Of a stretch of DNA of 64,000 nucleotides, positions 26,008 through 37,492 are shown in pieces. The DNA lies in the NCBI RefSeq assembly GCF_963678635.1, contig NC_087063.1, forward strand, positions 79,197,617 to 79,261,616. Direction: 5' to 3'. This stretch comes from Symsagittifera roscoffensis. Its lineage: Eukaryota; Xenacoelomorpha; Acoela; Convolutidae. Each line of letters starts with the position of its first letter. Position 1 is the first letter of the stretch. A program made the position numbers and the translations under genes. Under the pieces are notes generated by a model, which was not told the origin of the DNA, did no database searches, and saw nothing but the letters and a program-made list of their open reading frames with translations.

Positions 26008-26110
26008 TCCCACTGGAATCGAACACCCGGGCTTTGTCGTCAAACATGAATTTAAGAGCAACGTTGCCATGTCAAGCAGGTGTGTTTCCTCTGAGCCAGG
26101 TTGTTGGCTA
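26008..26110 (-). repeat. tRNA-derived SINE head
   Basis: On the minus strand TGGCTCAGAGG is an A-box match and, ~75 bases on, GTGTTCGATTCC is a B-box match, followed by an AT-rich body. The spacing and long middle resemble a tRNA with a large variable arm. A functional tRNA is unlikely because the acceptor stem is not formed. Confidence 0.5.
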
Positions 26111-26373
26111 AATTTATATTTTTATAATAAATGAAGTATATGAGTGAGTCTATGATCCAGCAGGTGCCTCCTGTGAACTAAGTTATTCACGGAAAAAAGT
26201 CTTGCGCCCGATTGCAATACCCTGCTTATCGCAAGGGTAATTAGCAACGTAACAACGGGAAAAAAACAAAGAAGCAGAAACAAAGCCGACAATATTTGAT
26301 CAGACACCAATGGAGCCGAAAAAAACTTGATTTTATAAAAAAAAATGTTAAGTTTATTGAAAAACTTAAATTC

Positions 26374-26795
26374 CCCCTGAAACTAAAATGAACAACACTT
26401 GCAACTACCACGATACTTGCTTGCAGCAGAAAAAACTTCCGTAATGTGACAGAAGTGCCGACAAAACTTGAGCAGATAAAGGAAAGTCGTATGACTCAAT
26501 TAAAATTTTAGAATCCCCTGAAACAACAATGAACAATACTTGCACCTACCACGATACTTGCCTACAGCAGCGCGAAATAATTCCTAGATGTGGCAGCAAA
26601 GCCGACAAAACTGGAGCAGATAAACGAAAGTCGTACGAATCATTTAAAAGTTTAGAATGCCCCTGAACTACAATGAACGATACTTGCAACTACCACGATA
26701 CTTGCCTACATCACAAAAATTCCGTGATGTGTCAGCAAAGCCGACAAAAATTGAGCAGATAAACAAAAGTCGTACGAATCGCTTCGAAACCGGAC
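26374..26795. repeat. three tandem ~143-bp repeats
   Basis: CCCCTGAA starts units at 26374, 26515 and 26660. Each has ACTTGCA-CTACCACGATACTTGC, a TGTG(G/A)CAG..GCCGACAAAA core and AGCAGATAAA..AAAGTCGTA. The core is shared with the SINE body seen elsewhere, so the array is probably an amplified SINE 3' part. Confidence 0.75.
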
Positions 26796-26880
26796 CTTAG
26801 GGTGCAAATGCGACGGTGTTTCCTGTAGGTCAAGTATGTTACGTCAAGGTCAAGTGGTAAGTTAATAAGATTCAATAACA
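26786..26880 (-). repeat. tRNA-derived SINE head adjoining the 143-bp array
   Basis: On the minus strand a degenerate A box (TTGACCTACAGG) is followed by GGTTTCGAAGC, a B-box-like sequence. It then runs into the SINE body repeated at 26374-26785. Confidence 0.45.
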
Positions 26881-28954
26881 AAGCGAGTTGAAAAACTGCA
26901 CACAGACAAAGTGGATCTTCGCAACACTGGCGATGCAAAAACACATTGCGCTACATGGTAGTGAATGGAAAAAAGTCAAAATGGAAACAATTTACTTCAA
27001 AAGATGTCGAAAAAACAGCTACGAAAGATTCATGACTTTATAGGATGAAGCTCATAAATACCCTTAAAAATAATTGGAAATCACTTACCGAGGGGCAACA
27101 AATTTTTGGTCGAAACCTGTTTAGCCGAAAACAAAACTGTTGTCATAAAAAATTTCATCAAATTTTAAATTTTTTAGAACCCATCCAATCTGACACACAT
27201 AATCGCATGCGCTCTAAATTTGCATACAATTTCACTCAAAATTACGCAAAATTTGACTAAGCCGACATAGCATAAACCAAAACTGTTTAATTAGTTAAAA
27301 AATACAAAGAAAACCAGACTTAGTGAATCTACAAATTACTTAACTTTCCGTTATAGTGACAAACTGTTTAAATAGAAAAAAAACAAGCTTTAGTTAGTAG
27401 GCCATTTCAAACCGTACCAGTTGAAGAAGAACGTTTTAAAAAACGGAAAACTAACCGACAGAAACTAGTGAGACAACGAATGCGAAAAAAGAAGAAATTT
27501 ATTTGAAAAATAATTACCAAGTGAAACGGGCTTTAACTAATTACTATTTAAATGATGGCAACTTAATTTGAATTTTTATGGAGTTAAGCATGTCAGAAGT
27601 GACATTTACCATTCCTACTAAATTGACCATTATGTGAACAAAGCTATTTACGGGGAAAAGTCTAGTACCCAATTGCAATACTCTTGCCTATCGCACGGGT
27701 AAAGAAAAGTTGTTTACGGGATTCTAGTTCCTGATTACGAAACACCTGCTTTCGAGAGCGTAATTACGGATGAAATTTTAAGCAAATATGTCTTCAAGTA
27801 AATAGATTATGTGTACCATAAAACTGAACAAGAAACGATAATCTTTGTTAAAATTATTAGCAGTTGTTGAACTAGTTTAATTTTTAAGCATATGAATGAT
27901 CTCACTGGCGATCGGTGATATAATTGCATAGGGAAAATAGACCTGCTTGTTTTTTGCATATGCAAATTTAAAATTAAATACAAAAATTTATACAGTCGAA
28001 GCTGCACATTGTAAACAAGCAAAAATCAGAAAAAAAAATTAAAGCAAGCTTAAAAAAATGTCGAGACACAAAACATACCCAGTAGGAAATTCGAACTTTG
28101 CATTTAAAACCCCGAAAATTTGAGTGAATTTCCCTTACTATCAGCGCTAACTTGCTTTGTCCATCTCCATCCTGAATTAATTTGAAATAATAATAACTAA
28201 TAATAACTGAAATAACTAATTACAATTTAAATGATGGCAATTTAATTTGAATTTTTATGGAGTTAAGCATGTGAGAAGTGACATTTACCATTCCTACTAA
28301 ATTGACCATTATGTGAACAAAGCTATTTCGGGGAAATGTCTAGTACCCAATTGCAATACTCTTGCCTATCACACGGGTAAAGAAAAGTTGTTTACGGGAT
28401 TCTAGTTCCCGATTACAAAACACCTGCTTTCGAGAGCGTAATTACGGATGAAATTTTAAGCAAATATGTTTACAAGTAAATAGGCTATGTGTAAAAAAAA
28501 TTAAAACAAGCTAAAAAAAATGTCGAGACACAAAACATACCCAGTAGGAAATTCGAACTTTGCATTTAAAACCCCAAAAATTTGAGTGAATTTCCCTTAC
28601 TATCAGCGCTATCTTGTTTTGTCCATCTCCATCCTGAATTAATTTGAAATAATAATGAACTTTATCCTCCAAACGACACAAAATGATTTGCCTAAGCAGA
28701 CAAAACATAGACCAAAATCATGCTGACCAATAAAACTTTCAACCAAAAAAAAAGAAAAGAATAACTCAGGGCTAGTAAATTTTTAAATTACTTGAAAAAA
28801 TCGACGAAACTTGCAACGACGACAATGGCAACTACTGGGAAAAACGCTTATAAAACAAGCAAAATCCGTGATGTGGCAGCTAAGCCAACAGAATACAAGC
28901 AGAAAAATAATAGACCAACAATTAAAAAATTAACAGGAAAAAATCAATTCTACA

Positions 28955-28990
28955 GAGGCGAAACTGCACTTCGCACCACTTGCGACACAA
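28955..28990. repeat. hairpin repeat (copy A)
   Basis: GAGGCGAAACTGCACTTCGC followed by ACCACTTGCGACACA. The stem is slightly decayed compared with 10573-10611. Confidence 0.5.
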
Positions 28991-29436
28991 GACAACAGAG
29001 CCGCTAAGTCGGAAAAAATCGAAATGTCTGTAAGCAGAAAAAAATCAAGACTTAAGACTTGATAAAAGTTTAAATGCCCCTTACCCTCAAAACACACACA
29101 CAGAACTTCAATAGCACGTCAATTGAAACAAAATGAGGCCATTAAACCTATATAATTTGGGCCCGAAACCTATCACGCCGACAAAACGAAAAAAAAACAA
29201 GAAAGCCGAAAAATTTTGCCATGAAAAATTTGAGCAATTAATTCTATTAAGACTTCAGCAATTTGTGCGATCCAGTGAGCATGAAAATTATTAAGCAAAA
29301 AGTTTCTAAGGAAAAAAAAAGTTAAAAAAAAGAATGTATACGATGCCAAAGTAAAAAACAATACAAACAGAAGTAAAACGCAAGACAAAAAGCAATGTAA
29401 TGTAATGTTTCCCTAAGCAACAAAAAAAAACAATTC

Positions 29437-29568
29437 TACAATGTGGCCACTAAGTTGACAAAACATAAACAGACAAATAATAAGCCGACACATTTTATTG
29501 AAACAATTTGAACCCAGGGCAATTGCCGTTCCAGGCGTATTCGTAGCCTCCAGACCAAGAGCCATAAA
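29437..29568 (-). repeat. tRNA-derived SINE (copy A; second copy at 31923-32054)
   Basis: On the minus strand TGGCTCTTGGTCTGGAGG is A-box-like and TGGGTTCAAATTG is B-box-like, followed by the body with GTCAACTTAGTGGCCACATT. The head is clearly related to the SINE at 14313-14491 (shared CTGGAGGC-type and CCTCGGACGGCAA-type segments). Confidence 0.5.
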
Positions 29569-29743
29569 ATTTTAAATTCCAAATGAACTGATCCTAAATT
29601 TACCATGTTTGATTTTGACCATTCTTAGAACAAAGTTATTTACGGAAAAAAGTCGCAAGGGTAAAAAATACGAAAGAAAACAAGGTCCTACCGGGACTAG
29701 AACCCATACCTTAAACATAGCATAAACCGGGACTAGAACCCAT

Positions 29744-32197
29744 GCCGACATAGCATAAACCAAAACTGTTTAATTAGTTTAAAAAATACAAAGAAAACCA
29801 GACTTAGTGAATCTACAAATTACTTAACTTTCCGTTATAGTGACAAACTGTTTAAATAGAAAAAAAACAAGCTTTAGTTAATAGGCCATTTCAAACCGTA
29901 CCAGTTGAAGAAGAACATTTTAAAAAACGGAAAACTAACCGACAGAAACTAGTGAGACAACGAATGCGAAAAAAGAAGAAATTTATTTGAAAAATAATTA
30001 CCAAGTGAAACGGGCTTTAACTAATTACTATTTAAATGATGGCAACTTAATTTGAATTTTTATGGAGTTAAGCATGTCAGAAGTGACATTTACCATTCCT
30101 ACTAAATTGACCATTATGTGAACAAAGCTATTTACGGGGAAAAGTCTAGTACCCAATTGCAATACTCTTGCCTATCGCACGGGTAAAGAAAAGTTGTTTA
30201 CGGGATTCTAGTTCCTGATTACGAAACACCTGCTTTCGAGAGCGTAATTACGGATGAAATTTTAAACAAATATGTCTTCAAGTAAATAGATTATGTGTAC
30301 CATAAAACTGAACAAGAAACGATAATCTTTGTTAAAATTATTAGCAGTTGTTGAACTAGTTTAATTTTTAAGCATATGAATGATCTCACTGGCGATCGGT
30401 GATATAATTGCATAGGGAAAATAGACCTGCTTGTTTTTTGCATATGCAAATTTAAAATTAAATACAAAAATTTATACAGTCGAAGCTGCACATTGTAAAC
30501 AAGCAAAAATCAGAAAAAAAAATTAAAACAAGCTTAAAAAAATGTCGAGACACAAAACATACCCAGTAGGAAATTCGAACTTTGCATTTAAAACCCCGAA
30601 AATTTGAGTGAATTTCCCTTACTATCAGCGCTAACTTGCTTTGTCCATCTCCATCCTGAATTAATTTGAAATAATAATAACTAATAATAACTGAAATAAC
30701 TAATTACAATTTAAATGATGGCAATTTAATTTGAATTTTTATGGAGTTAAGCATGTGAGAAGTGACATTTACCATTCCTACTAAATTGACCATTATGTGA
30801 ACAAAGCTATTTCGGGGAAATGTCTAGTACCCAATTGCAATACTCTTGCCTATCACACGGGTAAAGAAAAGTTGTTTACGGGATTCTAGTTCCCGATTAC
30901 AAAACACCTGCTTTCGAGAGCGTAATTACGGATGAAATTTTAAGCAAATATGTTTACAAGTAAATAGGCTATGTGTAAAAAAAATTAAAACAAGCTAAAA
31001 AAAATGTCGAGACACAAAACATACCCAGTAGGAAATTCGAACTTTGCAATTAAAACCCCAAAAATTTGAGTGAATTTCCCTTACTATCAGCGCTATCTTG
31101 TTTTGTCCATCTCCATCCTGAATTAATTTGAAATAATAATGAACTTTATCCTCCAAACGACACAAAATGATTTGCCTAAGCAGACAAAACATAGACCAAA
31201 ATTATGCTGACCAATAAAACTTTCAACCAAAAAAAAAGAAAAGAATAACTCAGGGCTAGTAAATTTTTAAATTACTTGAAAAAATCGACGAAACTTGCAA
31301 CGACGACAATGGCAACTACTGGGAAAAACGCTTATAAAACAAGCAAAAGCCGTGATGTGGCAGCTAAGCCAACAGAATACAAGCAGAAAAATAATAGACC
31401 AACAATTAAAAAATTAACAGGAAAAAATCAATTCTACAGAGGCGAAACTGCACTTCGCACCACTTGCGACACAAGACAACAGAGCCGCTAAGTCGGAAAA
31501 AAATCGAAATGTCTGTAAGCAGAAAAAAATCAAGACTTAAGACTTGATAAAAGTTTAAATGCCCCTTACCCTCAAAACACACATACACAAAACTTCAATA
31601 GCACGTCAATTGAAACAAAATGAGGCCATTAAACCTATATAATTTGGGCCCGAAACCTATCACGCCGACAAAACGAAAAAAAAACAAGAAAGCCGAAAAA
31701 TTTTGCCATGAAAAATTTGAGCAATTAATTCTATTAAGACTTCAGCAATTTGTGCGATCCAGTGAGCATGAAAATTATTAAGCAAAAAGTTTCTAAGCAA
31801 AAAAAAAGTTAAAAAAAAGAATGTATACGATGCCAAAGTAAAAAACAATACAAACAGAAGTAAAACGCAAGACAAAAAGCAACGTAATGTAATGTTTCCC
31901 TAAGCAACAAAAAAAAACAATTCTACAATGTGGCCACTTAGTTGACAAAACATAAACAGACAAATAATAAGCCGACACATTTTATTGAAACAATTTGAAC
32001 CCAGGGTAATTGCCGTTCCAGGCGTATTCGTAGCCTCCAGACCAAGAGCCATAAAATTTTAAATTCCAAATGAACTGATCCTAAATTTACCATGTTTGAT
32101 TTTGACCATTCTGTGAACAAAGTTATTTACGGAAAAAAGTCGCAAGGGTAAAAAATACGAAAGAAAACAAGGTCCTACCGGGACTAGAACCCATACC
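29744..32197. repeat. 2.48-kb tandem duplication, copy B
   Basis: Second copy of 27261-29743, offset 2,483-2,484 bases, with the same internal partial duplication. Copy A is joined to copy B inside a SINE head (CCGGGACTAGAACCCAT), while the same head continues intact after copy B (32171-32250). The duplication breakpoint is therefore in a SINE. Confidence 0.88.
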
Positions 32198-32250
32198 TTT
32201 GGGTGCAAAGGAAACCACGTTAACTTTAGACCAAGTCAAAGGAGACTGGA
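32171..32250 (-). repeat. tRNA-derived SINE head at duplication edge
   Basis: On the minus strand GACTTGGTCTAAAG (A-box-like) and GGGTTCTAGTCCC (B-box-like). Confidence 0.45.
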
Positions 32251-33407
32251 AAATGTTAAGAATCAAAAACAAAGCTAGTTATATTATTTTTTAACCCATT
32301 TGTAAGAAAAATTGTATAGGAAAAAGTCTAGATCCCTATTAAAAGACACTTGCTCTGAGAAGTGTAAAGGAAAAAACTGATGATCAAGTTCGCTAACTCC
32401 AGGTGTACTCCATGTGTTTTCATGTGCGCCAGTTACGCTCTATGAGTGCGCGTGACCACACTTCTCTAGCTTTTGAATGAAATTAGAAAAACATCAAACA
32501 GTGAAATATCAAATTCGAGCCTGAACAAAATTTTAAAACGTTTTTCTGAAAAAAAAAAACTGAAAAAAAGATGATAAATTACTCCGTTCCTTAACATTTA
32601 TTAATTGATTGAAAAAGAAAACTTTTGTGGGACTGGGTGAAATTGAATTAAGTGAGTGAAAATATAGATTCAATTCAGAATAAGCTAATCAAATAAACAA
32701 TATAACATTCAAAATAACTCACCAATCATTCTTCAAACTCAAGTGTTCACTGATTTTTATTTTAAACATAGCCAATCCAAGATTGGAAAAGAGTAATGAA
32801 CGCAAGTAAACATAAAAAAGACAGACTTTCTTGCAAAAATCAATATTCGAACTTCGAAGAAAAAAATAGATGCCCTTTAAGCTCTTTGAATTTCTAGAAC
32901 AATTTATGACTGGCGTTTTTTTGATAAAATGAACCCAACTTGAGAAAACTGGATCATTAGGTAAAGTTTTTATTCCGCTGGGAAATCTTAAAAATAAATT
33001 CCACTTTCGGAACTAAAAATCGTTCTCGTTTTTTCGCACTATTTGCACGTTCGTATTTAGAGAGTGCTATTTTCAGCAGATGATTTTCAATTAACTCAAA
33101 AAGTGCATTATACCTAAGTGCATCAATATTTTAAGATTTCTCCTGAAAAAAATTCAGCAAGACCTATATAAGAGTTTTCACTATGTTCATTACTCTTAAA
33201 AAAGGCCCGAAATGAAAAGAGATGAGAATCCAGCTCATTACTCAGAGAAATGGTGATTTATCTAAATCTAACCTAGAGGCGAAGAGCGCCAAATTATTTA
33301 AGGTTCTTTCAATCTGGTACATGATTATGTTGCGAGTTCTTTACTCGGTACTTTGAATAATATAAGTTGGTATTTCAGCACCAAGTTTTTCTAGTAACCA
33401 ATTATTT
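32251..33407. other. intergenic region downstream of the adaptor gene
   Basis: AT-rich with a diverged R4 repeat (about 32765-33215). No gene and no clear AATAAA for the adaptor gene was recognised. Confidence 0.5.
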
Positions 33408-36400
33408 TCAGTTGCCCAATTCAGGGTGGTCTTCATTTATGTGTACATTCAACCCATCTGCATCTGGAAACTGTATGGTGTCATCAACACACAGAGGACA
33501 TTGAAACTTAGGTCGATTTTCTCTCGGCTTCTGTTTCTGAGCCTTCCCATTATTACCATCCTTTCCGTAGCCTAGCATACCATATGCAGAATCCCTCACA
33601 CTATCCAACATGCCTCGTTTTTGACCTTTCACTTCTTGTGCCCTCCCCCAACCAAACGTTCCGTTTTCGGCATTATTCACGCCCACGTTATCATAGTCTG
33701 CGTCTATAGGCTCATAGTAGTTCTCTTGAACCTGATAGTTGCTCTCAGATCCTCTGTTTTCTGCGCCTCCATAAGCACCGGTACCGTAATATCCTCCATA
33801 TGCACCGGAACCGTTCAAATCTCCGCCGTTCCTTCGTTGTTCGTAAGGGTCTCTTCTATTTCCGGCTCCGTTTCTATCACTCAGGGCTGGATTTTGTCGC
33901 CCAGTTGTGCCCCCAGTCGTATAGCCATTGATCTGCCTGTTTCGGGTGATTGTTCCGTTTCTTTGCAGAGCACACCTGTCTTCCTCCTCTTTTGCCTTCT
34001 CCAGTTTTTTGATGGCGGTCTTCAGCTCTTCTTCTTTCAGCAACCAGTCTTGTTTCGCCTGTTCTTGTTCGTTCTTGATGCGGTTTGCTCTTTCTCTTTC
34101 CTCTTTGAAATCTTCTATGTGGACTGACACCTGCAAAAAATATACCTTCTGGTTCTTGCACTTGTACAAACAAAACAATACATTAAAGCTGTCAAATTCG
34201 ACTGTAAAAACTTTAAGCTGTAAGGAAACAAAATTTCAACGCGCCCGAGGCGCTTTATCGGATGATGTGGGTACTTGTGCGGGGGGGGGGGGGGAGGGGG
34301 GGGATGAGTATATTGCCAAACCTTCCAACATTATGTTCACAATCCTGCAAAATAGTAACCGATATGGAAAGATTTACGCAAAATAGGTCAATCAAAGGGT
34401 TTGGGATGAGTTTGAGCTCTCAAACTTCTTGAATAAATTTCTTAAGAAAAAGAGGGGATCAAATTTATTCAACCTGAGCTTTCGTCAAATCCACTTCCTC
34501 TTTCAACTCCACAATCGACTTTTGCAACTCATTCACTTCCCGGTTTTTCTGCTCCACTTGTTGTTTCAAATTGGCTGCCAAATTTTCCTTTTCAACCATT
34601 GCTTTGTACCACTTTTCTGCATGCTCTTGCGATTCTACAGCTTCGCGCGACAATTTTTCGATTTCAAATTTCAGCGCTGCATTTTCGGGATTCGGTTGGT
34701 TAAATCCAGAATTTTGTACATGTGTCTGAATGAAACCCTCGTATTGTTTGATTGTCATGTCTCTTTCTTTAATACCTTCATTTGCCCGCTTGCAAAAATT
34801 CATCAGCTGTTCGTAAGGCGGATTCTGTTGCGCTAGCATGTCCAGCTTCGGCACTGCTTCCGTCAGACTTGTCGTCAACTCCGCAATTTTCCGCTCTTTC
34901 GCTTCTGCAAGTGATTTGTACTTCTTCAACTCTCCCGCCCACTTTGACTCATAGTCCCTGGCCTCGCTCTGCTGTCTCTGCTGCATATTAGAAATAATTG
35001 ATCTTAAATTCTCTTCTTTTTCCTCCAAATCCTTCGCATTCCGTTTCGTCTCTTTCATTTCTAGCTCCACTTGCTTTGCTTTTTCCTTCCAATCTACCAT
35101 TTCTTTCTGCATTTGAGCCAGCTCATTACTGAGGCGCTCATTCTCTCCTTGCATTTCTTCGCTCAGTTTTCTCACGTCTTGCAACTCCTCTTCTTTCTTT
35201 GCAGCCTCCTCATAACCTGCACGAACTTGCTCTTCAGCTTTGTCAATCTTTTCCTTTAGACTGTAGTTTTCTTGCTCAGTTCTCCTATTTTGCTCAATCA
35301 TTTCCTCGAGCAGCTTTTTATTTTCGCCATCAGATGCCATTATTTTATTTTCAATGTTTTGCTTCTCGGTTCTCAGAAGTCCAATTTCATTTTTAAGCTC
35401 TCCGATTAATTCTTCTTTATCAGTCAAATCGAGCTTCAATTTAGAGACAACGTTTTCATATGAATTCACCTGCTGTTCAAACGCAGCCTGCATTTCAGAC
35501 TTTTCACTTTGCAATTTCAGCAGTTGTCCGTTATATGAATTGGCGTTTTTGCTCATTTCGTAGTGGATTTCCAATTGCTTGCGTAGTTGCTGAAAAACAC
35601 TTTCATATTCAATTGGCGTTCCATTTTGAGTCAGAACGGGGGCTAACCAATGACTTTTCAACTGAGAATTAATCCTCCGAAATAATGAATGAATCCCTTC
35701 CGGTCAACCTCGAATTATCGAAAATATATATTTTAAATGCAAATTGGCTATCATAGAAAATTACTCGGCGAAATTCAGAAGACTCCACAAAGTCCCCTGA
35801 GTTTGAATGTGTAACACAGAGGCGAAGCGGAGCTTCGCAACTATTGCAATACAACAAAAACACCGCAAGATACTGAAGAGAAAAAAGGAAGTCGAAACTT
35901 TATTTGAAAAAAAAAATCAGTTGAAAAAAGTCAAATTGCGAAAAATCAAATCTCACGTCTAAAGGAGCCGCCGACTCTATGGGTCAAAGGCAGTCTGGTA
36001 CCAAGCTACCTGGTCAAGTTTATATTGCGTGAGCGAAACCGACTGTATATTATTGAAACTTCAAATTTACTACAGCTCTAGAAATAATAAAATATACATA
36101 TATTTTTTTAGTTTGTTTTTACCGTTTTGAACACAGATTCAGAATCTACGTTAAGGATGCATTCAGTAATTGTATGGGTTTTTTAGAAAGCCGGGATCCG
36201 GTAAGTTGAATTTCGTCAATTTCTCTTCATCAACTCACCGATATTTCTTTGTCTTTTTTCTGTACTTCATGCATGCTGTGCTTTATGAAAGATTCTTCCG
36301 ATGTTTGTGCGCTGAAGTCAGTGGCATCGTCTTGACCACCACTTGCTTCACCACGTGGACTTGTCGCCTGCCTTCTCACGGCAGCAACTGGCACTGAAGC

Positions 36401-36928
36401 GCTCTGCTCCTTGAGTTGTTTCAAAACTGCATTCTGGTCATTTGCAGATTTTAAATTAGCATTCAACTGACTTCTCACTCTCTCTGCCAGTTCCGAGACG
36501 TCGCTCAAATCTTCTTGTACAGACTCTAACTCATCTCTGCTGCAGCCAATTGGTGGCGACTTACTCGAGTGGCCCGTTATCCAGCTAGCAAAGTCGTCTT
36601 GCTCCGTTGATGGACTCCCACTTCCGTCCAGTACTACAAAATCTTCAGTCTCGTCAACCGATCCAGGTGAACTATCTCGAGACGGCAACTTCATGGCTAG
36701 ACCCTTCATGCCATTGTTTATTCTGCTTATTTGGTCTGATTCAGAGGGCGTCAAACCATTGGAATCAAAAGCACTTGAATCCCGTGTTTGATAGATGGGA
36801 TCGCTCACGCTAGCCGCTGGATGAGAATACCGCGAACTCGAAGTGCTGCTTGGTGGCATATAAGCCATTCTTCTCAAATAATCGTCGTCAATAACATATC
36901 CAGATGCAACTCGCTGGTTATTATACAT
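33408..36928 (-). CDS. NEMO/optineurin-like ubiquitin-binding adaptor, 3 exons, 866 aa
   Basis: Exons in transcription order: 36928-36239, 35661-34474 and 34130-33408. All junctions are GT-AG, phase 0; the sum is 866 residues; stop TGA. Residues 1-230 are low-complexity and Ser-rich and contain TEDFVVL (F97-L100) after a Ser/acidic stretch, a good LC3-interacting (LIR) motif. Residues ~235-620 are a long coiled coil. Across the exon 2/3 junction (about 624-660) KAQ, then HIEDFKEERER, matches the UBAN/CoZi helix of NEMO, optineurin and ABIN, with the Asp-Phe pair (D633-F634) that contacts linear ubiquitin. Residues ~680-830 are Gly/Asn/Tyr-rich. A C-terminal zinc finger has C837, C840, H856 and H861, with FPDADGLNVH like the optineurin/NEMO finger. 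Family role: reading Met1/Lys63 ubiquitin chains in NF-kB signalling or selective autophagy; the LIR favours an optineurin-like role (inference). At 866 residues it is longer than human NEMO or optineurin. Orthology cannot be settled here. Confidence 0.85.
34281..34303. repeat. poly-G tract (G14-A-G8) in adaptor intron 2
   Basis: On the plus strand G14, A, G8. On the transcribed strand it is a C-rich tract inside the 343-bp intron. Confidence 0.9.
35815..35850. repeat. hairpin repeat in adaptor intron 1
   Basis: GAGGCGAAGCGGAGCTTCGC keeps a full seven-base-pair stem with loop GGA. Followed by AACTATTGCAATACA. Confidence 0.55.
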
Positions 36929-37492
36929 GAGATCTAGAATTTTGTTAGATCACGTTTAAGCTGCAACAAAACTATTGTTTAACTGTCGCAATTAGAAACA
37001 TCAAATTGAATGAGTTATTCTGGTACATTACCGCATGATAGTAAATATTATATTCAATCGAGCACAACTGTTAGGAATGATTTCGTCGACAGAATAGCAT
37101 CAATACGGCCTTATTAGATAACCTTACTTTTCTTAAAAACAAGTCATGTTGCAATTTGTACAGCACAAGATAATGCTCGTTGTTCAACAACGAGCCCTGG
37201 TCATCGACAATTAGCTTTCGGTCGATTTTATACTGATAATCATGATATTCCCCCAAAATATTTGCATTTCAACACAAAACCTATGCATACACAAGCAGAA
37301 AAACTGATCAAGTCGAGCTGTTAAATCCAAAATAAAAAACTGAACACGAATAGCCGGTTGCTGTGCAAATAGCACAGAGAGGTCCGACCACAATATTAAA
37401 ACAAAACTGAAAAACGACGTTTTTTTAAATAGTGTAAATTTTGTTCGCGGTGTGATAAAAAGATCTGAGAGTAAAACAGTAATTAAATCATA
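36929..37492. other. upstream region of the adaptor gene
   Basis: AT-rich; no coding exon recognised. It should contain the adaptor promoter, and it ends at the Helitron-like element, which begins at 37493. Confidence 0.5.

Larger units (their letters stand above)
27261..29743. repeat. 2.48-kb tandem duplication, copy A
   Basis: The unit begins GCCGACATAGCATAAACC and is repeated with ~98-99% identity at 29744. Inside it a further duplication is visible: about 27537-28198 recurs at 28219-28655 with an internal ~200-bp loss. It contains SINE pieces (for example 29437-29568) and the hairpin repeat (28955-28990). It has no supportable gene; the short open frames are repeated identically in both copies and show no motifs. 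Confidence 0.88.

Noticed and set aside
33621-35672. Plus-strand ORFs opposite the adaptor gene (for example 33621-34127)
   Set aside because: Antisense shadows of a spliced gene with consistent phases and domain matches on the minus strand.
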